Source of the DNA: Deltaproteobacteria bacterium
Lineage (GTDB): Bacteria > Bdellovibrionota > Bdellovibrionia > Bdellovibrionales > Bdellovibrionaceae
Direction: 5' to 3'
NCBI GenBank assembly: GCA_017302835.1
Contig: JAFLCC010000007.1
Coordinates: 143,870-193,046 of the forward strand
Length of the DNA: 49,177 nt
The notes under the pieces were generated by a model. It had not been told where the DNA came from, ran no database searches, and saw only the letters and a list, made by a program, of their open reading frames with translations. The number at the start of each line of letters is the position of its first letter. The stretch's first letter is position 1. This document shows, in pieces, positions 25,449-33,276 of this stretch. A program made the translations under genes and the position numbers.

Positions 25449-26836
25449 ACTTCGACCTCCTCGTCGCTTGATCGTTTTAATTCAATTCCATATTTTTTCA
25501 TTTTCTCTCTGACTGTGCTGCGACTGATCGCAAGCATTCGAGCAGCCCCTGCAATGGAGCCACTTTCTTCAAGCGCCTTGAGTACAATTCGTTTTTCGTC
25601 GGTCATCTGACTGAATTTCAAAGTCGTCAGATCTGGCGCCTTCTTTTTTCCGGCGGCTAGGTCACTTCTTGTTTTGAGTAAACTCGCATCCAGATGGTCA
25701 CCCGACGATAGATTCACCAAAAATCGAATGCAGTGCTCAAGCTCTCTGACGTTCCCTTGCCACGGTATTCTTTTAAGTTCTTCGACAGTAGACTCAAGAA
25801 GAATTTTATTTTGATTTGTTTCTAAGTTTGTTTTTTCAAGAAAGGCTTGCGCCAAAATCGCGATATCTTCGGGACGCTCGCGAAGCGGTTTGATCGTGAT
25901 TGGCAACACATTCAGTCGAAAGAAAAGATCTTCCCGAAATAATTTTTCAGCAATGAAAGCTTCTAAAGGAGCATTGGTCGCAGCGATCAAGCGAAAATCA
26001 ATTTTGCGGCTCTCGGTTGAGCCAACAGGCGTGATACATTTTTCTTGAAGCACGCGTAGCAAACTCGACTGAAGGTGTTTCGCCATATCGCCGATTTCAT
26101 CTAAAAAGATAGTTCCGCCACTGGCAGCCTCAAAGAAACCTTTACGGCTGCGGGCTGCTCCGGTGAAAGCACCTTTTTCGTGGCCAAAGAATTCGCTTTC
26201 GATCAGATTTTCTGGAATAGCCGAACAGTTGACGGCAATAAAAGGTTTGCCACTTCTAGCTGAGTGATTGTGAATCGCGCGGGCGACCTTCTCTTTACCT
26301 GTCCCGTTTTCACCTCTGATCAGCACGGAATCGTTTGATGGCGCAAATTTTAAGACCAGTCGGGCGACTTCGGCCATGGACTCAGAGACGCCCACCATCT
26401 GGACACTTTCGATCAGTTTTCGATTTTCCGAGTGGGTTGAAATTGAAATGGGCTTTGTACGGCGTTCGACCTCACGACAAGCCCTGTGGAGCAGTCCAAG
26501 CAGCTTTGCATCGCCAATGTCCTTTTCGATGAAGTAAACGGCTCCTGACTCAAGCGAGCTATTGTGAGCGGCTATAGAGTCATCGCCCGAGAAGGCAAAG
26601 ACTGTGAAGCCCGAATCCAACTGTTTGAGCTGCCGGATGGTTTCCGGACCGCCGACGTCTGGCATGTGGAAATCGACGAGGGCCAAAGAAAAGGGGATCA
26701 CCTTCTGGCGGACTAGAGCAACGCCTTCATCGCCACTGGCAGCGGCGCGAACGAAAAAACCTTCGTCAGATAGGAATGCTGACATTGAAGCTCGAAAGCT
26801 CGCGTCGTCATCAATAAGCAATATGTTGTGTTGCAC
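25445..26836 (-). CDS. NtrC-family sigma54-dependent response regulator
   Basis: This 463-residue activator has an N-terminal receiver (D9, D10, D11 region, phospho-acceptor D55 in L-V-D-F-H-M-P-D). An AAA+ domain has Walker A G-E-N-G-T-G-K-E (~174-181), the sigma54-contact motif G-A-F-T-G-A (~222-227) and Walker B G-T-I-F-L-D-E-I-G-D. A C-terminal Fis-type HTH is at ~420-455 (S-I-A-G-A-A-R-M-L-A-I-S-R-S-T-V). GTG start at 26836 follows AGGGGT. It heads the operon with small protein, binding protein, YcaO and kinase. Probable binding sites are the three GGTGGCG dyads, including one upstream of itself. Confidence 0.95.
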   Translation of the reverse strand: MQHNILLIDDDASFRASMSAFLSDEGFFVRAAASGDEGVALVRQKVIPFSLALVDFHMPDVGGPETIRQLKQLDSGFTVFAFSGDDSIAAHNSSLESGAVYFIEKDIGDAKLLGLLHRACREVERRTKPISISTHSENRKLIESVQMVGVSESMAEVARLVLKFAPSNDSVLIRGENGTGKEKVARAIHNHSARSGKPFIAVNCSAIPENLIESEFFGHEKGAFTGAARSRKGFFEAASGGTIFLDEIGDMAKHLQSSLLRVLQEKCITPVGSTESRKIDFRLIAATNAPLEAFIAEKLFREDLFFRLNVLPITIKPLRERPEDIAILAQAFLEKTNLETNQNKILLESTVEELKRIPWQGNVRELEHCIRFLVNLSSGDHLDASLLKTRSDLAAGKKKAPDLTTLKFSQMTDEKRIVLKALEESGSIAGAARMLAISRSTVREKMKKYGIELKRSSDEEVEV

Positions 26837-26864
26837 CCCTGTACCCCCGTCATATGCTGGTAGT

Positions 26865-26879
26865 ACAAATACAGTGCCT
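26865..26879 (-). promoter_or_regulatory. Sigma54-like promoter of the regulatory operon
   Basis: On the minus strand it reads AGGCAC-TGTAT-TTGT, one base off the -24 consensus TGGCAC and one off the -12 TTGC, with the exact 5-bp spacer. Transcription would start near 26852, leaving a ~16-nt leader with the AGGGG ribosome site before the GTG at 26836. The dyad at 27044-27065 then sits near -200. Confidence 0.55.
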
Positions 26880-27043
26880 ACACTTTGGGCGGTGATTTAT
26901 ATTTAAAAATCATTAAGACCTCATTTAATGATATCTGAGCTGTCTTTTGCGCGTATTGCAGGGTAAAAACTGCATGGTCGTTTTGTCCCCAGCAGAGTCG
27001 TTTAGCGTAAGTGTTTAATTGTAAGGGCGATTTTCTAATCTCT

Positions 27044-27065
27044 GGGTGGCGATTGTCCGCCACCT
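27044..27065. promoter_or_regulatory. Palindrome copy 3, candidate enhancer site (autoregulation)
   Basis: It reads GGGTGGCG-ATTG-TCCGCCACCT, nearly identical to copy 1 (GGGTGGCG-ATGG-TCCGCCACCC) about 9 kb away. Similar TCTAA/TCTCT sequence precedes both. Its position about 200 bp upstream of the regulator's promoter suggests autoregulation. Confidence 0.55.
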
Positions 27066-27200
27066 TAATAAAATAGCGTATTTTGAAAATCACATTTTGA
27101 ATCTTCCTAAAGACTTCTCATAGAATTTCCAGTGAACAACTTTTTGAGATCGCGCACATAAATCTGCAAAAAATTTCGAAAAAAATATCTTTCCAATTTC

Positions 27201-27407
27201 TTATTCAAGCGACGCTTTGATGAGCTTGATCTTCGTTTCGGTGTTCGTTGGAAGGTCAAGAAGATGGCGAATAGTTGCTTCAATTGAATCATCAACTTTC
27301 GTTTTAATTCGATCTGGCCGAGAACTCAGCTTGGAAGGCCTATTCTTATTTCTACTCCCAGGTGGGCGGCCTCGCTTTTTTCCATCAACTTTACTAATAT
27401 TGGACAT
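27201..27407 (-). CDS. Small basic AT-hook-like protein
   Basis: This 68-residue protein has an N-terminal K-K-R-G-R-P-P-G-S-R-N-K, an AT-hook-like motif. A basic stretch and a short helical C-terminus (A-T-I-R-H-L-L-D-L) follow. GCAGGAGACGAA precedes the ATG. It lies upstream of the regulatory operon on the same strand and resembles in design the small gene at 6387-6554. An accessory DNA-binding role within the element is likely; exact function unknown. Confidence 0.65.
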   Translation of the reverse strand: MSNISKVDGKKRGRPPGSRNKNRPSKLSSRPDRIKTKVDDSIEATIRHLLDLPTNTETKIKLIKASLE

Positions 27408-27579
27408 TTCGTCTCCTGCTCAGCGGTTTAGGCAGTCTTTTCGCATGAGCGAACGGTGATTCAAAGTGTTTGTTCGCAAGAGAAATTTATTCCAACGATA
27501 CCATGACTTTCTATTTTTTACCGAGATTACAATTGTTGATCCCAATCATAATTTTTGTATATTAACTACCTTAGATAGC

Positions 27580-28122
27580 TCAGCGCTCCGGCACAATTCG
27601 TTCACTACCTCGTACAAGAATACTCGCAATTGAGCTACCTTCTAGTTGAAAAGGCGCTTTATATGCCTCTGTAAAGCGATAAACTGAGTGGCAGGCAATA
27701 CAGCTATTCATTGTACTGCTCAATTGCTTAATTGTATGTTCTGGATTTCTGAGCTTAACGGCATCATCAGCGATTTCATCAAACTTTTTACGGGTATCGA
27801 ATCCCAAAGCTTTCATTGCGGCCGGAAGTTTGCGAAATAACGACGCCGGCGTATCCGCTTCGGCAGACATTCCGGAAATTTTTGCAACCCGGCTAACTTC
27901 TTCGAAGTTTTTTGCAGATACAGCCTCAAGGATAGACTGAGTGCTCTGCAACCAAGTTCTCATCTCGAGCAATAATGCGTTACGCTCATCCTTTGTAAGC
28001 TGGACAGCTAGCCTTCCATCTTCAGACGGTTTAACTTCACCTACTGTAAATTTATAAGAAAACGCAGCAACGATAATAGATAAAATAACAACCAAAGACC
28101 AACTTACTTTACAAGTTTTCAC
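27580..28122 (-). CDS. Cytochrome c'-like periplasmic protein
   Basis: This 180-residue protein has an N-terminal membrane/signal segment (S-L-V-V-I-L-S-I-I-V-A-A, ~9-21). A four-helix type mature region carries one heme motif C-I-A-C-H at 141-145 near the C-terminus, the classic layout of cytochrome c' / class II c-type cytochromes. Such proteins bind NO or act as small electron carriers. It is divergent from the TetR gene at 28283, with a 160-bp shared control region. Confidence 0.85.
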   Translation of the reverse strand: MKTCKVSWSLVVILSIIVAAFSYKFTVGEVKPSEDGRLAVQLTKDERNALLLEMRTWLQSTQSILEAVSAKNFEEVSRVAKISGMSAEADTPASLFRKLPAAMKALGFDTRKKFDEIADDAVKLRNPEHTIKQLSSTMNSCIACHSVYRFTEAYKAPFQLEGSSIASILVRGSERIVPER

Positions 28123-28239
28123 AATTAACTCCTGATATATAAGTTAAATATAGATCACATTGCTCTCTAAAGAACTACATTTTTGTACTGTCAATTTTCC
28201 TTTGTTCTGGAATTGACGCGAGGCCCGTTAAACTCATAA

Positions 28240-28268
28240 TACAATCGATTGAATTAGTGATACAATCG
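28240..28268. promoter_or_regulatory. Operator-like repeats between cytochrome and TetR genes
   Basis: TACAATCG occurs at 28240-28247 and again at 28261-28268, exactly 21 bp apart (two helical turns). The first copy lies in the perfect palindrome CAATCGATTG (28242-28251). This is a likely site for the adjacent TetR regulator. A similar 21-bp-spaced repeat precedes the paralogous TetR gene at 40502. Confidence 0.5.
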
Positions 28269-28282
28269 TGCAATAATTAATC

Positions 28283-28945
28283 ATGAAGAAGAATGGTAAA
28301 AAAACCACAATTGTCCATTCAGATAAAGCGCGTGAACTACTCATCCAAGCCGCCAAGAGCCTTTTTGGAAAGAAAGGGTTTGATGGCGTCTCTGTTCGAG
28401 AAATTGCCGATGCAGCAGACGTTAATTTCAGTCTTATCCGTTATTATTTTGGCGACAAAGTAGGAATCTATAGAGCCTGCTTAGATCTTTACGGAAATGC
28501 TCGATTGAGTTCCGCTGTAAGAATTCTTGAGCCCGTAGCTTCCGTGGAAGAATTTAAAGTTCGCTTGAAAATTATGATTCAAGAAATCATCGACTCGCTT
28601 CAGCAAGATCCTGATTTGAGTCGGATGATGATGCGAGAAATGGAGTCAGATGAGCCGATAGCCGCAGACGTCATCAGATCTACGTTAGTAAAAATGGCCG
28701 AAGCCTTTGTTTACTTCTTCACAACAGCACAAAAAAAAGGAGTTTTACGGAAGGACATAAATCCGTTGTTCCTAACGCAAGTTATCCAAATGACATTAAG
28801 CCACCTTGTACTTACGGATCGAGCAAGGGGGCAGTTTTTCAATATGTCGATTAAAAACTCACTGAATAAAACTGTGCTCATTGAGAGTCTACACGCGCTT
28901 ATTTTGAATGGAGTTCTTGAGCGTCACCCAGGAAGGAAATCATGA
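28283..28945 (+). CDS. TetR/CecR-like transcriptional regulator
   Basis: This 220-residue protein has an N-terminal TetR HTH (A-A-K-S-L-F-G-K-K-G-F-D-G-V-S-V-R-E-I-A, then F-S-L-I-R-Y-Y-F-G-D-K). A helical ligand-binding domain of the DUF1956/CecR type (R-M-M-M-R-E-M, then Q-V-I-Q-M-T-L-S-H) follows. It heads an operon with export genes to 34577 and overlaps the next gene (ATGA). It is paralogous to the TetR at 40502. Its ligand is probably an exported or membrane-active compound. Confidence 0.9.
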   Translation: MKKNGKKTTIVHSDKARELLIQAAKSLFGKKGFDGVSVREIADAADVNFSLIRYYFGDKVGIYRACLDLYGNARLSSAVRILEPVASVEEFKVRLKIMIQEIIDSLQQDPDLSRMMMREMESDEPIAADVIRSTLVKMAEAFVYFFTTAQKKGVLRKDINPLFLTQVIQMTLSHLVLTDRARGQFFNMSIKNSLNKTVLIESLHALILNGVLERHPGRKS

Positions 28946-29358
28946 ATAAATTAAACCACGAAAGACCTTGGTGGGTCTATGTGTTAGGAACATTTTTAGT
29001 ACTGTTTGGGCTTTTAACAATTAAAGAGGGCGGTTCAGTCTTGTTCTTTGACTCTGCCGCAAAAGCTGAGACCGGCAACTATGTTCCCTTTGTATTATGG
29101 TTTAACTTTATAGCGGGCTTTGCCTATGTCGCGGCAAGTATCGGTATCTTTATAAATGCAAAATGGACCAGCCGTTTATCTGTCATTATCGCGGGATTTT
29201 CTGCAATCGTTCTGGTAGCGCTCTTTGTACATATATTCGCTGGCGGACTTTATGAGACCAGAACATTGGTTGCAATGACATTAAGAGCTTCTATTTGGAC
29301 ATTTGCATCTCTCCTTTTAATAAAACATAAACATTTACAACTAAGGAGTCCAATGTGA
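28942..29358 (+). CDS. Four-helix membrane protein, paralogue of 41120-41545
   Basis: This 138-residue protein has four membrane helices and conserved blocks T-I-K-E-G-G-S-V-L-F, Y-V-P-F-V-L-W-F-N-F-I-A-G-F-A-Y and R-T-L-V-A-M-T-L-R. The same blocks occur in the protein at 41120, also directly after a TetR gene. Function unknown. The constant pairing with TetR regulators suggests a role in sensing or tolerance. Confidence 0.8.
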   Translation: MNKLNHERPWWVYVLGTFLVLFGLLTIKEGGSVLFFDSAAKAETGNYVPFVLWFNFIAGFAYVAASIGIFINAKWTSRLSVIIAGFSAIVLVALFVHIFAGGLYETRTLVAMTLRASIWTFASLLLIKHKHLQLRSPM

Positions 29359-29651
29359 GCACAAGCAGTTCAATTAAAGACATGGTCCCATACAAACAAG
29401 AGGGAAAATCGGTCAATGTTCTCTTTGCAGAAGGTTTTAAGGCTATAGGCATTGGGTTAATGGCAAAGCAAAAACTTGAAAAACACAGCACGGCGACACC
29501 GGCATTTCTGTTGGTTTTGGAGGGACGTGTTGAGTTTCAGATTGGTGACGCGAAGTCCATAATGAACAGCCAGGACTTTGTTAAAATCCCGCCAGATCAA
29601 GAGCATGAAATTACTGCGTTAGAAAATTCAAAAATGATTTTAATTAAATAA
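29355..29651 (+). CDS. Small cupin-domain protein
   Basis: This 98-residue protein is a single cupin barrel: H-S-T-A-T-P-A-F-L-L-V-L-E-G-R-V, followed by F-V-K-I-P-P-D-Q-E-H-E-I. Likely metal ligands are the His residues in those two motifs. GTG start at 29355 overlaps the preceding stop and has AAGGAG upstream. Substrate or ligand is unknown. Confidence 0.85.
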   Translation: MSTSSSIKDMVPYKQEGKSVNVLFAEGFKAIGIGLMAKQKLEKHSTATPAFLLVLEGRVEFQIGDAKSIMNSQDFVKIPPDQEHEITALENSKMILIK

Positions 29652-29664
29652 TAAGGGGGCGGTT

Positions 29665-30075
29665 ATGCACGGAAAGAAAAATATTGTAGTTGGATTATTC
29701 GTTATGTCTGGCTTTATGCTGTATGGTTTTTTGCTTATCTATTGGCGAGATTTCGCAACTGATGCCGCAGAGTGGGCGGCGGCGTATGGCAATGGGAGGC
29801 ATTTCGAGGCCAGGCTTGCGCATGTGCACGGCAACCTCTTTGCTCTTCTAAATATTTTGATTGGTTATCTTCTTTTCAAATTAGACATCGGTGATCAACA
29901 AAAGAAAATCGTGTCGTGGTTAGGCGTTGCGGGCATTTTGATGCCTGTGGGAATTTTAATGGAACTTATTCTTGGCGCATCACCCATCTTTGTCTTAGTT
30001 GGCGCGGTCAGCATGACAGCGAGTGTGTTTTTATTGGGAGTATTTGTGATGAAATCGAAAAAAGTGATTTTGTAA
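29665..30075 (+). CDS. Small polytopic membrane protein
   Basis: This 136-residue protein has about four membrane helices and a conserved-looking H-V-H-G-N-L-F-A-L-L-N motif in the second helix. AAGGGGGCGG lies upstream of the ATG. I do not recognise the family. It sits between the cupin and a His-rich periplasmic protein in the TetR-led operon. The His pair could bind metal or heme. Confidence 0.72.
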   Translation: MHGKKNIVVGLFVMSGFMLYGFLLIYWRDFATDAAEWAAAYGNGRHFEARLAHVHGNLFALLNILIGYLLFKLDIGDQQKKIVSWLGVAGILMPVGILMELILGASPIFVLVGAVSMTASVFLLGVFVMKSKKVIL

Positions 30076-30096
30076 ATATATAGAAGGAGAAGAGTT

Positions 30097-30555
30097 ATGA
30101 GAATATTTTTAGTGTCGACTATCTTGAGTTTTGTTTTCAGCAGCCCGAGCTTTGCTGCCGAAAACAGTCATCATGGCCATGGGGCTAATTCCAAAGCGAC
30201 AGAAACAAAGTCATCGAAGAAATTTATTGCGGATGATGCTTTGAAAGAGCGAATGAACGCTATTTTAGGAACGATGGAAAAGTTAAGTAAAAATGGGTCA
30301 GTCACCGAAAAGAAAAAGCTAGTAGTCGCAACCGGCAGTAGTGTGGAATCTGTTGTGCACGATATTTTTAAGAGCTGTAAATTGGCTCCGGATGCAGATG
30401 CTGCAATCCATCCCATATTGGCTCAGATTCTTGATGGCGCCGCTATGTTAAAAAAAGGCGACGAAAAAAATGGGCACGAAAAAATACACAATGCTCTTTT
30501 GAAATACGAAGAGAATTTTGAACATGTCGGCTGGAAACACAGTCGTTCTGAATAG
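30097..30555 (+). CDS. His-rich periplasmic helical protein
   Basis: This 152-residue protein has a signal peptide (I-F-L-V-S-T-I-L-S-F-V-F, cleavage after S-F-A-A ~21). A His-rich start H-H-G-H-G is followed by helical sequence reminiscent of four-helix-bundle proteins such as cytochrome b562-like folds. AGAAGGAGAAG precedes the ATG. A metal- or ligand-binding role is inferred; the family is not certain. Confidence 0.7.
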   Translation: MRIFLVSTILSFVFSSPSFAAENSHHGHGANSKATETKSSKKFIADDALKERMNAILGTMEKLSKNGSVTEKKKLVVATGSSVESVVHDIFKSCKLAPDADAAIHPILAQILDGAAMLKKGDEKNGHEKIHNALLKYEENFEHVGWKHSRSE

Positions 30556-30594
30556 CCCGTCCAACAGAGATGAAATAGCCGAAAAGGATATATT

Positions 30595-31293
30595 ATGGCC
30601 CTGATTGAATTGAAAAACGTTAACAAAAAATACCAAAGTGGCGAAGCCGTAGTAAATGCAGCACGTGATATCACTTTAGAAATCTCTGAAGGGTCTTTTG
30701 TTGCCTTCGTCGGACCATCAGGAAGTGGAAAGTCTACTTTATTAAATCTTGTTGGCTGCTTGGATATGCCAACCTCAGGAAGTATTTCGATTCTTGGAAC
30801 AAAAGTTGATTCTCTTGATCGTGTGGCGCGAGCAAAATTCAGAGGCGATCACCTCGGATTTATATTTCAGAACTTCAGTCTTATTCCAGTTCTCACAGTG
30901 TACGAAAATATTGAATACCCCCTAGTAATGGTTAAAAATTTGCCCAAAGAAGAACGACAGGAAAAAGTGCGTTCGCTCCTTGGAAAAGTAGGCATGCTTG
31001 ACCAGATGAATAAATATCCAAATCAGATCTCAGGTGGACAGAAGCAACGCGCAGCCGTTGCGCGCGCTTTGGTTGCAAATCCAAAGATTGTTCTGGCCGA
31101 CGAACCGACAGCAAATCTTGATAGTGAAAGCGCGATGCAGGTCATTAAAGTCATGCATCGCATGCAAGAGGAACTCGGGACAACCTTTATCTTTTCTACT
31201 CATGATCAAAAAATCGTCGAAGAAGCGGAAATAATTTATCATCTAAAAGACGGCGTAATCGTTGATCGAATAGATAGAAAGTTGAGGGCGTAG
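30595..31293 (+). CDS. MacB/LolD-type ABC transporter ATPase
   Basis: This 232-residue ATPase has Walker A G-P-S-G-S-G-K-S-T (~42-50), Q-loop F-Q-N-F-S-L-I-P, signature S-G-G-Q-K-Q-R, Walker B I-V-L-A-D-E-P-T and switch His in S-T-H-D. MacB/LolD ATPases pair with FtsX-type permeases and work by mechanotransmission. It overlaps the permease gene, its obvious partner. Confidence 0.93.
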   Translation: MALIELKNVNKKYQSGEAVVNAARDITLEISEGSFVAFVGPSGSGKSTLLNLVGCLDMPTSGSISILGTKVDSLDRVARAKFRGDHLGFIFQNFSLIPVLTVYENIEYPLVMVKNLPKEERQEKVRSLLGKVGMLDQMNKYPNQISGGQKQRAAVARALVANPKIVLADEPTANLDSESAMQVIKVMHRMQEELGTTFIFSTHDQKIVEEAEIIYHLKDGVIVDRIDRKLRA

Positions 31294-32522
31294 TGTATAT
31301 GTCGACTATCTTAAAAATTGCTGTCAGAAATTTAACTCGCTACACAAGAAGAACTCTTTTGACCGCCACCTTAATCTCTATCGGTGTTATATTCGTTATC
31401 GTCTTTGGAGGGCTCGCCTCTTCATTTAAAAATTCAATGATTAATGTCATTACCGGTTCACTTTTGGCAGATATCCAAATTCATAAAAAAGGATACGTGG
31501 AATCTATTGATAATCTACCTCTCAATATTTTTTTGAGTACTGCGGAAACTACTGAGGCCACTAAAATTATTAGCGGTAACCCAAATGTTGTCGCCTCTAG
31601 TCCTCGGATTAAGTTCAGTGCCATGTTAAGCAACTACGCACAAACTTCCGGCGTAAGATTAATAGCCATTTATCCCGATAAAGAAATTAAAACCTGCCCC
31701 GATCTAGCCCAGCGAATAAAAGGCAGAAAAGATTTAAGTTCAATTGTAAATCCCGGCGAAATTTTAGTTCCTGAGCTTCTTTTTAAGGGACTTTCCCTTA
31801 AGCTAGGCGACGAAATTGTCGTAGTCGCAACAAATCGTGATGGCGCAGTAAATGGGGTTACGCTTCGCGTGGCGGGCTACTCAGAAGGAGTCATGGGCCC
31901 ATCGGGTAAGGATGGATACATTCATATTGAAGATGCCACAAGTTTGCTGAGAATGGAGACTCCTGAGATTTCAGAGATCGCAATCAAACTTAAAGAATTC
32001 AAATATCTTTCGGGTAGCTATAAAAAATTAGCTGACACTATTAATGGTGATACCTTCGAAGTTCACACTTGGGAACAGCTGACGCCATTTTCGACGATTG
32101 TCAAAATTGTCGATGTTTTGATTCTTATGGTGCGGGTGATTTTAACATCCATCGTTCTCGTCAGCATTATGAACATTATGATGATGTCAGTTTATGAGCG
32201 GATTGGCGAAATTGGAATGATCGCGGCCCTTGGAACTCTTCCAAAGCAGATACTCTCAATATTTTTCTTAGAGGGAATTCTGCTCGGACTTATTAGCACA
32301 GTGGTTGGGGTTATTGTTGCGGTAGTTATTCTGAGCATCTTAACCATTACAAAACTGGAATTTAAATTTGGTTCAATGAATATCGCACTCACTCCCGGCA
32401 TACCATGGAGTGAAATGTTGATTACAGTAACAATTGTCATGGTTATATCAGCAATCGCGACACTGCAGCCGGCAATAAAGGCGTCAAAGCTAGAGCCTGT
32501 TGATGCCCTTGGGCACGTTTAA
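31293..32522 (+). CDS. FtsX/MacB/LolC-type ABC permease
   Basis: This 409-residue protein has an N-terminal helix (T-L-L-T-A-T-L-I-S-I-G-V-I-F-V) and a large periplasmic domain. Three C-terminal helices include the FtsX motif G-E-I-G-M-I-A-A-L-G-T. The stop-start overlap is TAGTG (GTG 31293); an ATG at 31299 is an alternative start. With the LolD-type ATPase, the LolA-like protein and an outer-membrane barrel downstream, it could move lipid or lipoprotein cargo across the envelope. Confidence 0.9.
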   Translation: MYMSTILKIAVRNLTRYTRRTLLTATLISIGVIFVIVFGGLASSFKNSMINVITGSLLADIQIHKKGYVESIDNLPLNIFLSTAETTEATKIISGNPNVVASSPRIKFSAMLSNYAQTSGVRLIAIYPDKEIKTCPDLAQRIKGRKDLSSIVNPGEILVPELLFKGLSLKLGDEIVVVATNRDGAVNGVTLRVAGYSEGVMGPSGKDGYIHIEDATSLLRMETPEISEIAIKLKEFKYLSGSYKKLADTINGDTFEVHTWEQLTPFSTIVKIVDVLILMVRVILTSIVLVSIMNIMMMSVYERIGEIGMIAALGTLPKQILSIFFLEGILLGLISTVVGVIVAVVILSILTITKLEFKFGSMNIALTPGIPWSEMLITVTIVMVISAIATLQPAIKASKLEPVDALGHV

Positions 32523-32535
32523 AATTGGAGGTTAT

Positions 32536-33276
32536 ATGAAAAAATCTGTTTTTGTTTTAGCGTTGATATTTGGAATGAATTTTCCGGTTGATTCGTCTGC
32601 ACTTGAAACGGCTAATGAACTTTTAAAGCGCGTTGATAGCAAACTTATGCCCGAAAGTTATGAGGCCTATCGGCGTCTAATTAACGAAGAGCCTAACGGC
32701 AAAAAGAAAGAATATACTTTTTTTACCTTAAAAAAAGGAACTGATAAAGTTGCATTGCTCTATCTTGCGCCAGCTAGCGAAAAGGGTCGTTCAACTCTTC
32801 GGCTTGGCGAAAACATGTGGCTCTTTATTCCTAACGTAAATAAGCCCGTTCGAATTACCAGTCTCCAATCAGTTGTTGGCGGGGTCTTTAATAATGCAGA
32901 TATTATGGCGGTAGAATACTCCGCCGAATATGATGCCGAGTACGATTCAGAAACATCCAAAGAACGCATTTTGAACCTTAAAGCAAAAAATAAAACTGTC
33001 ACCTACGATAAGCTTAAAATGTGGATTACAAAAAATGGCGAATATCTTAGAAAAGTTGAATGCTATGGCTCAAGCGGCGTATTAATAAAAACTTTGGAAT
33101 TTAAAGATGATAAAAGTTTTGGCGGTGGGATTTTTCGTCCTTCAGTGATTGAAACCCATAGCCCCCTATACAAAGATTATCGATCAACAATTATTTATGA
33201 AAAAATTCGGGCCAAAAAAATTCAACCTGAAGCCTTTACTTTGCCATTCATGGGCAGATTAAAAGAATTTCAATGA
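32536..33276 (+). CDS. LolA-like outer-membrane lipoprotein-sorting family protein
   Basis: The ATG at 32536 (246 aa) with TTGGAGG upstream is preferred over 32500. It has a signal peptide to ~residue 23. A LolA/LolB-like fold region then carries L-G-E-N-M-W-L-F-I-P-N-V-N-K-P-V-R-I, the signature of the outer-membrane lipoprotein-sorting (DUF1329/4292-like) group. It probably shuttles a lipidic substrate through the periplasm between the FtsX-type permease and the barrel encoded next. Confidence 0.86.
   Translation: MKKSVFVLALIFGMNFPVDSSALETANELLKRVDSKLMPESYEAYRRLINEEPNGKKKEYTFFTLKKGTDKVALLYLAPASEKGRSTLRLGENMWLFIPNVNKPVRITSLQSVVGGVFNNADIMAVEYSAEYDAEYDSETSKERILNLKAKNKTVTYDKLKMWITKNGEYLRKVECYGSSGVLIKTLEFKDDKSFGGGIFRPSVIETHSPLYKDYRSTIIYEKIRAKKIQPEAFTLPFMGRLKEFQ

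Larger units (their letters stand above)
26837..27200. other. 364-bp intergenic region: promoter region of the regulatory operon
   Basis: No credible gene lies here. It contains a sigma54-like promoter (26865-26879, minus strand) and the third GGTGGCG dyad (27044-27065). Short frames running through it have no ribosome sites and overlap these signals, so I treat them as chance. Confidence 0.6.

Noticed and set aside
27107-27295. Minus-strand 62-codon frame near the AT-hook gene
   Set aside because: It overlaps the AT-hook gene, which has the better ribosome site and motif.
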